The position numbers were made by a program, and so were the translations under genes. Below are positions 1 through 7,981 of a stretch of DNA of 63,429 nucleotides, in pieces. The stretch's first letter is position 1. The number at the start of each line of letters is the position of its first letter. The stretch comes from Arthrobacter alkaliphilus (GTDB lineage: Bacteria > Actinomycetota > Actinomycetes > Actinomycetales > Micrococcaceae): assembly GCF_021483235.1 (NCBI RefSeq), contig NZ_JAKEEC010000014.1, positions 1 through 63,429 of the forward strand, written 5' to 3'. The notes under the pieces were generated by a model. The model saw only the letters and a list, made by a program, of their open reading frames with translations, did no database searches and was not told where the DNA came from.

Positions 1-45
1 AACGCGGCGTCCGCATCCCCATGAACGAATCACTCTAACCACCAC

Positions 46-106
46 ATCGATTGCTCCGTAACCGTCGTTTTGACCCCCCCAAAACGACACTTACGGAGCA
101 ATCGAT
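46..106. repeat. Long inverted repeat (hairpin) just upstream of hutH
   Basis: Two arms at 46-71 and 81-106 are reverse complements except for two adjacent positions; the outer 16 bases (ATCGATTGCTCCGTAA and its complement) match perfectly. The 9-base loop is C-rich. The structure ends 17 nt before the hutH start codon, so it lies in the promoter or leader. It could be a terminator for an upstream gene (no T-run follows it), an operator, or a leader hairpin that affects hutH expression. The sequence alone does not decide between these. Confidence 0.75.
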
Positions 107-123
107 AAGACTTAGGATCACCA

Positions 124-1716
124 ATGACCACGATTACCCACGAACCGCTGACCGTCACCCTCGGCTCCAGCGGAGTCACGCCGGAGGACGTCGTCGCCGT
201 CGCACGCCACGACGCCAAAGTGACCATCTCCCAGGAAGCCCTGGACACGGTTGCCAAGGTCCGCGCCCACATCGACGGCCTCGCGCACAGCGAAGTTCCG
301 GCGTACGGCGTTTCCACGGGCTTCGGCGCCCTCGCCAACCGCCACATCCCCAACGAGCTCCGCACCCAGCTCCAGAAGTCGCTCATCCGCAGCCACGCCG
401 CCGGCATGGGCCCGGCCGTGGAACGCGAAGTCATCCGCGGCATCATGTTCCTGCGCGCCAAGACCTTGGCATCCGGCCGCACGGGCGTTCGTCCCGTGGT
501 CCTGCAGACCATGGTGGACGTGCTCAACGCAGGAATCACGCCCGTGGTCCGTGAATTCGGCTCGCTGGGCTGCTCCGGGGACCTCGCTCCGCTGTCCCAC
601 TGCGCCCTGGTCCTCATGGGCGAAGGCGAAGCTACCGGGCCCGACGGCGAGCTGTACGGCGTTCCGGGGCGTCCCGCCGTCGCGGACCTGCTTGCTGCGC
701 ACGGCATCGAGCCGGTTGTCCTCGCGGAAAAGGAAGGCCTCGCGCTCGTCAACGGCACCGAGGGCATGCTGGGCATGCTCCTTATGGCAATCGCGGACCT
801 GCACCTCTTGCTCACGACGGCGGACATCACCGCTGCGCTCAGCGTCGAGGCACTGCTCGGCACGGACCAGGTGTTCCTGCCCGAGCTGCACGCGGCCCTG
901 CGGCCCCACCCCGGCCAGGCCGCCAGCGCGGACAACATGCTGCGGGTGCTTTCCAACTCGCCGATCGTTGCTTCGCACCGCGAGGGCGATTCCCGTGTCC
1001 AGGACGCGTACTCGCTCCGTTGCGCACCCCAGGTGGCCGGCGCCGTGCGTGACACGCTGACCCACGCCGAACTCGTGGCCTCCCGCGAATTGGCTGCAGC
1101 AATCGACAACCCCGTGGTCCTCCCGGACGGGCGTGTTTCCTCCAACGGCAACTTCCATGGCGCCCCCGTGGCCTACGTCCTGGACTTCCTAGCGATCGCG
1201 GTGGCGGACCTTTCCTCCATCGCGGAACGCCGCACGGACCGCATGCTGGACCCGGCCCGTTCGCACGGACTCCCGGCCTTCCTTGCCGACGATCCCGGCG
1301 TGGACTCGGGCCTCATGATTGCCCAGTACACCCAGGCCGGGCTTGTCTCGGACAACAAGCGCCTGGCCGTCCCGGCGTCGGTGGACTCCATCCCAAGCTC
1401 CGCGATGCAGGAAGATCACGTCTCCATGGGGTGGCACGCTGCCCGCAAGCTCCGGAAGGCCATCGAGAACCTGCGCCGCGTCCTGGCTGTGGAACTCGTG
1501 ACGAGCGCCCGCGCCCTCGACATCCGCACCCAGCTGTCCGGTGGCGAGCTCACGCCGGGTCCTGCCGGTACTGCCGTGATCGAGGCGCTGCGCGGCGTCG
1601 TCGACGGTCCCGGAACCGACCGTTTCCTCTCGCCCGAACTGGAAGCGGCGGACCGTCTTGTGGCCGCCGGCGAGGTGCGAACAGCCGCCGAATCCGCCGT
1701 CGGAATTCTCGCCTGA
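124..1716 (+). CDS. hutH: Histidine ammonia-lyase
   Basis: Removes ammonia from L-histidine to give urocanate, the first step of histidine degradation in the cytoplasm. The 530-residue protein is near full family length. It carries the catalytic tyrosine motif YGVSTGFG (Tyr61) and the prosthetic-group segment GSLGCSGDLAPLSH, where Cys150-Ser151-Gly152 should cyclise to the MIO electrophile. Many homologues have Ala-Ser-Gly; the Cys variant also occurs in actinobacteria. ATG 124 is preceded by an AGGA-type ribosome site. hutG follows on the opposite strand; hutU and hutI are not in the window and may lie beyond the left edge. The large hairpin at 46-106 sits directly upstream. Confidence 0.96.
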   Translation: MTTITHEPLTVTLGSSGVTPEDVVAVARHDAKVTISQEALDTVAKVRAHIDGLAHSEVPAYGVSTGFGALANRHIPNELRTQLQKSLIRSHAAGMGPAVEREVIRGIMFLRAKTLASGRTGVRPVVLQTMVDVLNAGITPVVREFGSLGCSGDLAPLSHCALVLMGEGEATGPDGELYGVPGRPAVADLLAAHGIEPVVLAEKEGLALVNGTEGMLGMLLMAIADLHLLLTTADITAALSVEALLGTDQVFLPELHAALRPHPGQAASADNMLRVLSNSPIVASHREGDSRVQDAYSLRCAPQVAGAVRDTLTHAELVASRELAAAIDNPVVLPDGRVSSNGNFHGAPVAYVLDFLAIAVADLSSIAERRTDRMLDPARSHGLPAFLADDPGVDSGLMIAQYTQAGLVSDNKRLAVPASVDSIPSSAMQEDHVSMGWHAARKLRKAIENLRRVLAVELVTSARALDIRTQLSGGELTPGPAGTAVIEALRGVVDGPGTDRFLSPELEAADRLVAAGEVRTAAESAVGILA

Positions 1717-1750
1717 CGCCGAACAAAATACCGTTCGAGTGAACAATAGG

Positions 1751-1796
1751 AAGCGCCCCGGAAATGTTTGGCAATACGCGCCCCGGGGCGCTTTCT
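1751..1796 (+). terminator. Probable intrinsic terminator of hutH
   Basis: Arms AAGCGCCCCGG (1751-1761) and CCGGGGCGCTT (1783-1793) form an 11-bp GC-rich stem followed by a short T stretch. It lies 35 nt past the hutH stop. The 21-base loop is longer than usual. Confidence 0.65.
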
Positions 1797-1899
1797 GTGT
1801 AGTAGAACTTATGGGGTACGGCATGTCCACGCCGACGATGTCGTGGGCCTGCCGGGGCACAACTGAAGTAGCGAACATCCACAAAGGGGTAGAAGTTCA

Positions 1900-2148
1900 A
1901 TGAAGGCACGCGGGACAGTTCTGTCCAGGCGAATCGCACAGTCCGCCGTCGTTTCCAACTGGGGAATGCTGAAGGCGGGGGAGCGGATCGAAGTCGTACG
2001 GCACGCACATGTGGTCGCGGCGGGGGAGGTGCAGGAAGTCTCGGGCAGCGGCAACGTTGTGTGGCTTGAACCTGCAGGACCCGGCGCCGATGAAGCCGCC
2101 AAGCAGCTTTTCATGAAGTCCGACGGCGTCGAGTTGCGCCGGGTGTAA
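1900..2148 (+). CDS. Small conserved-looking protein of unknown function (82 aa)
   Basis: I do not recognise a named domain. The 82-residue product has no signal peptide or membrane segment. Its N-terminus is basic (MKARGTVLSRR), a central part is predicted beta-rich (GERIEVVRHAHVVAAGEVQEV), and the C-terminus is short and charged. A good ribosome site (AAAGGGG) precedes ATG 1900, and a strong terminator follows at 2172-2210, so it looks like a self-contained transcription unit. The compact Val/Glu-rich pattern could be a small beta-barrel, but this is only an impression. Real coding is supported by the start signals, GC-rich third positions and the flanking terminators. Confidence 0.7.
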   Translation: MKARGTVLSRRIAQSAVVSNWGMLKAGERIEVVRHAHVVAAGEVQEVSGSGNVVWLEPAGPGADEAAKQLFMKSDGVELRRV

Positions 2149-2171
2149 CCGGCAGAGTCGCCGTCCACACG

Positions 2172-2210
2172 AAAAAACCGGGGCTTGTTTTCAACAAGCC
2201 CCGGTTTTTT
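2172..2210. terminator. Bidirectional intrinsic terminator
   Basis: Perfect 18-bp arms at 2172-2189 and 2193-2210 around a 3-base loop. The GC-rich core (CCGGGGCTTG) is flanked by A6 on one side and T6 on the other, so it can end transcription from both the 82-aa gene (+) and the convergent small gene at 2228-2449 (-). Confidence 0.92.
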
Positions 2211-2227
2211 GTTGTCTGCGCCGGTTA

Positions 2228-2449
2228 CTAGGCGGCGATGATCTCGCGGGTCTGGCCGAACGGCACGGACTCGTCCAAGGCCACGGTGTAGGTTCCGGGC
2301 TCGTGGCGGGTCACCAGGATCCCGCAGTGGCCGTTTTCGGCTGCCGCTTCGATGAGCGTGGCGACAGCGCTGTCCAGTCCGGCATGGACCTCGTCGACCG
2401 ACGAAAAGGACAAACGGATTTCTTGACGTTCCATGGTGGAAGTGGTCAT
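2228..2449 (-). CDS. Small hypothetical protein (73 aa)
   Basis: Unrecognised 73-residue acidic cytoplasmic protein. The frame stays open upstream, but the start is placed at the ATG at 2449 because a perfect AAGGAGG ribosome site lies about 8 nt before it. The protein begins MTTSTMERQEIRLSF and has an Ala/Glu-rich predicted helix (VATLIEAAAENGHCG) followed by a probable beta hairpin (TYTVALDESVPFG). No catalytic motif or membrane segment is visible. It shares the bidirectional terminator with the 82-aa gene and lies between hutH and hutG, but nothing links it functionally to histidine use. Confidence 0.65.
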   Translation of the reverse strand: MTTSTMERQEIRLSFSSVDEVHAGLDSAVATLIEAAAENGHCGILVTRHEPGTYTVALDESVPFGQTREIIAA

Positions 2450-2587
2450 TGGGGGGGCCTCCTTCTGCAGGGTGTCGCGGGGGGAGCGACAGTCCTGCAT
2501 CAAAAGATAGCAAAGTGTCATCGGATGTCTGTCATTCTGGGAGATGGATCACCGGCATGGCGTGGCGCTGCCGCCAGCGTCTGCCCC

Positions 2588-3553
2588 TTACCCCAGCAGC
2601 GTGTTCACCAAGCGCGCGGCTACCTTGGCGGTCCTCGAGTCGATGTCGAACCCGGGGTTGAGCTCGGCCACGTCCAGGTGAATAAGCTTCCCGCTCGCGG
2701 CGATCTGCCTGCACACAGCGCTGATGACGGACAGCGGAACACCATACGCGGCAGGCGCGCTCACCCCCGGAGCCACCGACGCCGGCAGCACGTCCAGATC
2801 AATCGTCAGGTAGAGCATGTCCACGCTGTCCAGGAACCGTGCCACGAAATCATGGACGGCCTCGGCGGAGCAGTCCTCGTCCAGCAGGTACTTCACGCCC
2901 AGCCGGTCCGCCGTGTCGAACAGGGTGCGCGTGTTGTTGGGTTCAGAGATTCCGACGACGGCGTAGTTCAGTTCACGGCCGGCGGCGGCCTCTGCGCGGG
3001 CCATTTGCAGGAACGGCGTGCCTGAGCTCGACACGGGCTCGTCCCGCAGATCGAAGTGCGCGTCCAGGTTCAAGACTCCAAGACGCTTGCCGCTTGCCAC
3101 GGCCTCCGAGCCGGCGACGCCCAGGTAGCTGGCGAACGCGGTTTCGTGCCCGCCGCCGAGCAGCACCGTGAGATTATCGGCGTCGAGCAATTCCGAGATC
3201 ACACGCCCAGCGCGCTCCTGGCCGGCCTCAAGCGAGTCGCCCTCCACAACGATGTCGCCGGCGTCGAAGACGTCCCGGTCCAGGTGGAAAGCCAGCGGGC
3301 CCAAGGCTTGGCGGATGGCCTCCGGGGCCGCCGCCGCACCAATACGGCCCTTGTTGCGTCGCACGCCTTCGTCACTGCGGAAGCCCACGACGACGGCGGG
3401 CCGGCACCCCGCTCCCGTCGCACCGGGGGCGGTCACATCGGACGTGAGGGGCGCCACGGCCTGCCACCAACGACGGTGCTCGCCGCCGTCGCCGTCGAAG
3501 CGGCCGGTCCACGGCGTCGGGCGGATATCGGCAACAGCGCGGGAAATCTCCAT
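2588..3553 (-). CDS. hutG: Formimidoylglutamase (arginase/ureohydrolase family)
   Basis: Hydrolyses N-formimidoyl-L-glutamate to glutamate and formamide, a late step of histidine degradation. The 321-residue protein shows the ureohydrolase metal-binding motifs in order: GGGHE (His136), DAHFD (Asp164, His166, Asp168) and DLD (Asp252, Asp254), which bind the Mn pair. The N-terminus (PWTGRFDGDG) is the pattern seen in HutG rather than agmatinase or arginase. Genome context (hutH about 1 kb away) supports the same choice. The gene is convergent with hutH. An agmatinase-like activity cannot be excluded from sequence alone. Confidence 0.9.
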   Translation of the reverse strand: MEISRAVADIRPTPWTGRFDGDGGEHRRWWQAVAPLTSDVTAPGATGAGCRPAVVVGFRSDEGVRRNKGRIGAAAAPEAIRQALGPLAFHLDRDVFDAGDIVVEGDSLEAGQERAGRVISELLDADNLTVLLGGGHETAFASYLGVAGSEAVASGKRLGVLNLDAHFDLRDEPVSSSGTPFLQMARAEAAAGRELNYAVVGISEPNNTRTLFDTADRLGVKYLLDEDCSAEAVHDFVARFLDSVDMLYLTIDLDVLPASVAPGVSAPAAYGVPLSVISAVCRQIAASGKLIHLDVAELNPGFDIDSRTAKVAARLVNTLLG

Positions 3554-3627
3554 GATTCAAGCTCACCGCATGCCGGGAGCGAAAAACACCAGTTGCAGGC
3601 GGAGGGCGTCCGGTATTCCGGAATGGG

Positions 3628-5070
3628 CTACTTGACGCCCAGGATTTCCTCGACCGGGCCGATCCCGAAGAACAGCAGGAACGCTGCCGCGACGGCCCAC
3701 ATGAGCGGATGGACTTCGCGTGCCCGGCCCTGGAAGGTGCGGATGAGCGCGAAGGAGATGAACCCGGCTCCCAGGCCGTTGGCGATCGAGTAGGTGAACG
3801 GCATGAGGATCATGGTCAGGAACGCGGGAATGCCGACACCCCAGTCCTGCCAGTGGATCTTGCCCACCTGGGACACCATCATGAAGCCCACTACAACCAG
3901 GGCGGGTGCGACGGCCTCGAACGGGACCAGGTTGATGAGCGGGGTGAAGAACATGGCCACCAGGAACAGCAGGCCAGTCACGATCGAGGCCAAGCCGGTG
4001 CGCGCGCCTTCCCCGATGCCGGCGCCGGATTCCACGAAGATCTGGTTGGAGGACACGGACGAGCCGCCGCCGATGATCGCGCCGAGCGCATCAACCTGCA
4101 GGACGCGGTCCACGTTGGGGATGTTTCCGTGCTTGTCGATGTTTCCTGCTTCCCTGGCGAGGCCCACCATGGTGCCCATCGCGTCGAAGAAGATGCTGAG
4201 CAGGATCACAAATGCGAGCAGAGCCGCCGCGATGAAGCCGAGGTGCTGGAACGCGCCGATGGGGTTCGCCTTGCCGATGAGGGACAAGTCCGGAGCGGCC
4301 CACTCCGAGAACTTGGGCGCGACCAGGGACCAGCCGCGGGGGTTGTAGGTCTTGCCGTCGAAACTCGGGCCGATGTGCAGGGTGAATTCGAGGATGGCGG
4401 CGAGGATGGTGGAGCCGATGATGCCGATCAGGATGGCGCCGCGTACCTTGCGGACCACCAGAGCAATCGTCAGGACAAGGCCCACGACGAACACCAGGGT
4501 GGGCCAGCCAAGCAGCTTCCCGTCGACGCCCAGGCCCAGGGGGACCGTGGTGCCGGCGGCGTCCGGGATGCGGCGCACGAAGCCGGCATTGACCAGGCCG
4601 ATGAGGGCGATGAAGAGGCCGATGCCCACCACGATCGCGGTCTTCAGTGCCTCGGGTACGGCTTTGAAGACCGCTGTGCGGAAGCCGGTGAGCACCAGGA
4701 TCAGCATGGTGAGGCCCGAGAGCATCACCAGGCCCATCATGTCCGGCCAGGTCAGGCCGGGGTGCGAGGCAATGGTGACCGCAACGAAGGCGTTGACCCC
4801 GAGCCCGGTAGCAATGGCGAACGGGTGCTTGGCCCAGGCTCCCATCAGGATGGTCATGATGCCTGCTACGAAGGCCGTGGTGGCCGCGACGGCGGCGAAG
4901 CCCAGGGAAGCCCCACTTGAGTCCGTCCCGGAAAGGATCAAGGGGTTGAGGACCACGATGTAGCTCATGGCAAAGAACGTCGCGAAGCCGCCACGGATTT
5001 CTCGCGAATAATTGGAGCCGCGCTCCGAAATCTTGAAGTAGCGGTCGATGGCTGAGCCCTGCTTGAGCAT
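3628..5070 (-). CDS. NCS2/AzgA-type purine (xanthine/guanine/hypoxanthine) permease
   Basis: Multi-pass inner-membrane transporter of 480 residues. It starts with a short cytoplasmic N-terminus and the family-typical segment FFAMSYIVVLNP, then GLGVNAFVAV in a later helix. About 12-14 hydrophobic helices are visible. The pattern matches the AzgA/GhxP/PbuG subfamily, which takes up adenine, guanine or hypoxanthine with protons, rather than the UraA/PbuX subfamily. The gene lies 74 nt after hutG on the same strand, upstream of it in transcription, so the two could be co-transcribed. Substrate is inferred at subfamily level only. Confidence 0.88.
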   Translation of the reverse strand: MLKQGSAIDRYFKISERGSNYSREIRGGFATFFAMSYIVVLNPLILSGTDSSGASLGFAAVAATTAFVAGIMTILMGAWAKHPFAIATGLGVNAFVAVTIASHPGLTWPDMMGLVMLSGLTMLILVLTGFRTAVFKAVPEALKTAIVVGIGLFIALIGLVNAGFVRRIPDAAGTTVPLGLGVDGKLLGWPTLVFVVGLVLTIALVVRKVRGAILIGIIGSTILAAILEFTLHIGPSFDGKTYNPRGWSLVAPKFSEWAAPDLSLIGKANPIGAFQHLGFIAAALLAFVILLSIFFDAMGTMVGLAREAGNIDKHGNIPNVDRVLQVDALGAIIGGGSSVSSNQIFVESGAGIGEGARTGLASIVTGLLFLVAMFFTPLINLVPFEAVAPALVVVGFMMVSQVGKIHWQDWGVGIPAFLTMILMPFTYSIANGLGAGFISFALIRTFQGRAREVHPLMWAVAAAFLLFFGIGPVEEILGVK

Positions 5071-5183
5071 GGAAGTCTCCGGGATCGGGAAAGTGTGCTC
5101 TCAAATCCTATGCCCACAGGTTCGGCCCTCCCGCGAATTCGCCTAATCTGTAAGGAATCCAACACAAAGGGAGTCATTCGCTC

Positions 5184-5834
5184 ATGCGCCCCATCCGCCA
5201 GTTGCTGGCCGTCGTCGTAGCTTTCACAACGGTGCTTTTCTCCGCCGCCTTGTTCTCGGCGGCACCCGCGTTCGCGCACGACTCCGCCGAATCCACCTCA
5301 CCGGCCAACGGTTCAACGGTTGCCAGCGTCCCGGACTCCGTGTCCATCACGTTCAACAACCGCCCGCTCCTGCTCGGCTCACAGATCAGGGTGAACGACG
5401 CCTCGGGCCTGAATTGGGCAGATGGTTCGGTGGAGATTGTGGACACCGTGGTGTCGCAGAAGCTGCGGCCGGGCGCGCCTGCCGGAACATTCACCGTCAT
5501 CTGGCGGGTAGTCAGCTCGGATTCGCACCCCATCGAAGGCACCTTCACGTTCACCGCCAAAACCGGAAGCACGACGGCGGGCGGCGGCTCCGCGAATACC
5601 GCGCCTTCGGCGGAGGTGCCCACCGCCGGCACCGCCGCACCGGGTTCGACCGGGACGCAGGAGAAGGCGCCCGACGCCTCACAGCCGTTCCCCTGGAGCA
5701 TTTTGGTCTTCGCTTTGGTGGCCGCGGGCCTGCTGGTTTTCCTAGGCGTCACCGCACGGCGCCGGCTGGCCAACGGCCAATCAGAAGAGTCTGATGATGC
5801 CGACGATGACGAGGAGATCGCGCCCGGAAACTAG
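5184..5834 (+). CDS. CopC-domain copper-binding protein with C-terminal membrane anchor
   Basis: Secreted, membrane-tethered copper-binding protein of 216 residues. A signal peptide (about 1-32, ending SAAPAFA) precedes a mature protein whose first residue is the expected histidine (HDSAESTSPANG). The CopC immunoglobulin-like domain spans about 33-128 and includes SSDSHPIEGTF, whose Asp and His with His1 form the Cu(II) site. No Met-rich Cu(I) loop is visible. A Gly/Ala/Thr-rich linker leads to one membrane helix near 170-190 and an acidic cytoplasmic tail (SDDADDDEE). No CopD domain is fused, unlike YcnJ. Its role is probably copper homeostasis or delivery. Confidence 0.88.
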   Translation: MRPIRQLLAVVVAFTTVLFSAALFSAAPAFAHDSAESTSPANGSTVASVPDSVSITFNNRPLLLGSQIRVNDASGLNWADGSVEIVDTVVSQKLRPGAPAGTFTVIWRVVSSDSHPIEGTFTFTAKTGSTTAGGGSANTAPSAEVPTAGTAAPGSTGTQEKAPDASQPFPWSILVFALVAAGLLVFLGVTARRRLANGQSEESDDADDDEEIAPGN

Positions 5835-6502
5835 GCCGGCGCGGGAATTGCCGCAAAGGTGCCGGTGAGGGCCCCGTGGACACTCTCCGGGTGGACCTTG
5901 GCGGAGATCGCTTGGCCCACCACCTTCGCTTGGCGGAGGACTTCTTTAGGGGTGGGTGTGGCGAGTTCGCCGACGCCGACCAGGTACATCCCAATCGCCC
6001 GCATGGCTGCTACGAGGTTCTGGCCGATCGCGATGCCGAGCTCGGCAAGCATCTTCCGCAACTGGCTTTGTCCACAACGGGTTAGGACGATGTGGTCGGC
6101 CAAGAGAACTCCGTTGGGGGTGTGGACGGCCCACTGGCACAAGGCCGCGCCCGGGGAATGCACCGTTCCGGAGACCACGGACCCCTCGGCGGCTTCGTCC
6201 AGGCGATCGAGGCGGACGGCCCGGGTGGTGCTCCGCACGTCGAGCCCGTGGCTGGCTGCGTAATTGCGCAGGTGCCGCAGGATTTCGCTGCGCTCTTGGA
6301 GGCACGCGGCATCCGCGGCGTCGCAGCGCTGCAGGAGGCCGGTGTTGAGGGGTTGCAAGGGGGCGGGGACGTACATTCCGTCCACCACGATTGCGTCGAC
6401 GCCGTAGCGGCTCAATTCGCTGGCCACTGCCAAGCCGGGCATGCCGGCGCCGATGACCACGGCAGTGGTACGTTCCGTCCTCGCAGCAGGCATGGTTGAC
6501 AC
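5831..6502 (-). CDS. Short FAD/NAD(P)-binding oxidoreductase-like protein
   Basis: Predicted nucleotide-binding flavoprotein of 223 residues. A Rossmann motif GAGMPGLAVASEL lies near the N-terminus and ends in an acidic residue suited to ribose binding (VDAIVVDG). The remaining sequence resembles the FAD-binding half of monooxygenase or thioredoxin-reductase-like proteins, but it is shorter than full enzymes (typically over 300 residues) and shows no CxxC active site. The GTG start at 6502 is chosen because AGAGGAG lies 7 nt upstream. The 3' end overlaps the stop of the convergent copC-like gene by 4 nt. It may be a degraded or minimal flavoprotein. Confidence 0.65.
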   Translation of the reverse strand: MSTMPAARTERTTAVVIGAGMPGLAVASELSRYGVDAIVVDGMYVPAPLQPLNTGLLQRCDAADAACLQERSEILRHLRNYAASHGLDVRSTTRAVRLDRLDEAAEGSVVSGTVHSPGAALCQWAVHTPNGVLLADHIVLTRCGQSQLRKMLAELGIAIGQNLVAAMRAIGMYLVGVGELATPTPKEVLRQAKVVGQAISAKVHPESVHGALTGTFAAIPAPA

Positions 6503-6889
6503 AGCTTGGCTCCTCTTTGAAGGTGCGTTGCCGAGGCAACACCGGGATGGCGTCCGGGTCCCCAAACGGTCGCGAATGATGGCCGTTGATGTGTTGGAAA
6601 ACACGATCCCCGGTCATCGGTGCCTCGAACATTACAGAAGAAATCGCCCGGTGGGTAGCCCCGGCACCGGCATGTCCGCCGATGGCTTTTTCGCGCCCCG
6701 ACCCGGCGGATTTTCGCGTCCGCAGGACGGTTTCCACACACCCTTCTTCCCGCTTGATTCGGCCATTGCAAACGAGAATAGTGAGCATTGGAGACTGCAA
6801 CTCACGGGAGTCAAGCGAGAAACACATTGTGGGTGCGGCCTCTGGCAGAATAGCCGCAACATCAGCAGCAGTGCGAGGAGGCAGGCCGC
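6503..6889. other. Intergenic region of 387 nt between divergent genes
   Basis: No convincing gene. It must hold the divergent promoters of the flavoprotein gene and the universal stress protein gene. A short inverted repeat GTTGCC/GGCAAC (6527-6532 and 6535-6540) is visible near the flavoprotein start. The A/T-richer stretch at 6740-6880 probably contains the stress-protein promoter, but I could not fix a -10/-35 pair. Confidence 0.5.
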
Positions 6890-7942
6890 ATGGACCAGCA
6901 CGGCAGACACTCTCAGGGCCGTCCATCAGAGGCCGAAGGCAACACGGAGGAACCATCCATTGCCCCCGGCGGCATTGTGGTGGGCGTAGACGGCAGCGAA
7001 CACGGCCAGTGCGCGCTTATTTGGGCCGCCCGCGAGGCCGAACGCCGGCAGCTGCCCTTGCACGTAGTCACGGCCTACTCGGTGCCCATCTTTGCGGCTT
7101 CCGGGCTGGACGGCGGCTATGCAACAGTCGATGACTCCGTTATCCGTGACGGCGCCGAGGCAATCGTCAAGCAGGCCCTTGAGAAGGTCTCCGGGTACGC
7201 CATCGACGTCGATGGCTCGGTGGAGAACGGAGATGCCGCCGGCGTCCTCCTGGATCTGTCCGAAACCGCCGAACTCCTGGTCTTCGGCACCCGCGGACGT
7301 GGCGGCTTCGTAGGCAGGCTCCTGGGCTCCGTGAGCAGTGCCCTCCCGGCGCACTCGAAGTGCCCCACGGTGACGGTCCCGCTTTTCTGCGCGGACCGAC
7401 TGGGAGAAACCACGGAGGACAAGCACATCAAGGCCGAGCGCGCGAAGGCCGGCTTGCGCGTTGTCGAGAACGTGGTGGTGGTCGGCGTGGACGGCTCGGA
7501 ACAGGCCCGGGTTGCCGTCCTGGAGGCCGCGGAGGCGGCTGAACGCATGGGCGCCAAGCTGCGCGTCATCTGCGCCGTGCCCGAGTACAGCGGCTCCTTG
7601 GCCTGGGTACCTGCTCCCTTGGACCGCGAGGCACTGTTCAAGGACATCAGGGTTCAGTTGGACGCGGGCTTGGCGTGGCTCAAGAGCCACTTCCCCAACC
7701 TTCCAGCGGAAACCCAATTGCTGGATGGTTCGCCAGTGGAAGTCCTCGTGGAAGCGAGCCGCGGCGTCGAACTCGTGGTGTTGGGCACCCGGGGACGTGG
7801 AGGCTTCGCAGGAATGCTCCTCGGATCGACCTCCGACGGAGTCTTGCACCACGCCAAAGGACCCGTACTGGTTGTTCCCGACCGCGAGGATCCCAGGCTG
7901 GCGGACCGCCCCAACTTCGGTCCCATGCTCGGCGCCGCATAG
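6890..7942 (+). CDS. Universal stress protein with two UspA domains
   Basis: Cytoplasmic nucleotide-binding stress protein of 350 residues made of two tandem UspA domains, about 22-160 and 185-330. Each begins with VVGVDGSE and ends with the ATP-binding pattern GTRGRGGFxGxLLGS followed by a short beta strand (TVTVP, VLVVP). This two-domain form is common in actinobacteria, where such proteins are often induced by hypoxia or stationary phase. The gene is preceded by a GAGGAGG site and is followed 39 nt later by the PEP-synthase-like gene on the same strand, so the two may form one stress operon. Confidence 0.93.
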   Translation: MDQHGRHSQGRPSEAEGNTEEPSIAPGGIVVGVDGSEHGQCALIWAAREAERRQLPLHVVTAYSVPIFAASGLDGGYATVDDSVIRDGAEAIVKQALEKVSGYAIDVDGSVENGDAAGVLLDLSETAELLVFGTRGRGGFVGRLLGSVSSALPAHSKCPTVTVPLFCADRLGETTEDKHIKAERAKAGLRVVENVVVVGVDGSEQARVAVLEAAEAAERMGAKLRVICAVPEYSGSLAWVPAPLDREALFKDIRVQLDAGLAWLKSHFPNLPAETQLLDGSPVEVLVEASRGVELVVLGTRGRGGFAGMLLGSTSDGVLHHAKGPVLVVPDREDPRLADRPNFGPMLGAA

Positions 7943-7981
7943 CAGGCAAGCCCACAGACCCGGGGACGCAGGCGGACGGAA

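Noticed and set aside
3..38. Possible end of an upstream gene (frame reading RGVRIPMNESL then stop)
   Set aside because: Twelve codons are too few to assign; may be real but is not supportable from the window.
3709..4920. 403-codon open frame antisense to the purine permease
   Set aside because: Composition is extreme (Asp/Gly/His-rich), without ribosome site or domains; the permease strand is convincing.
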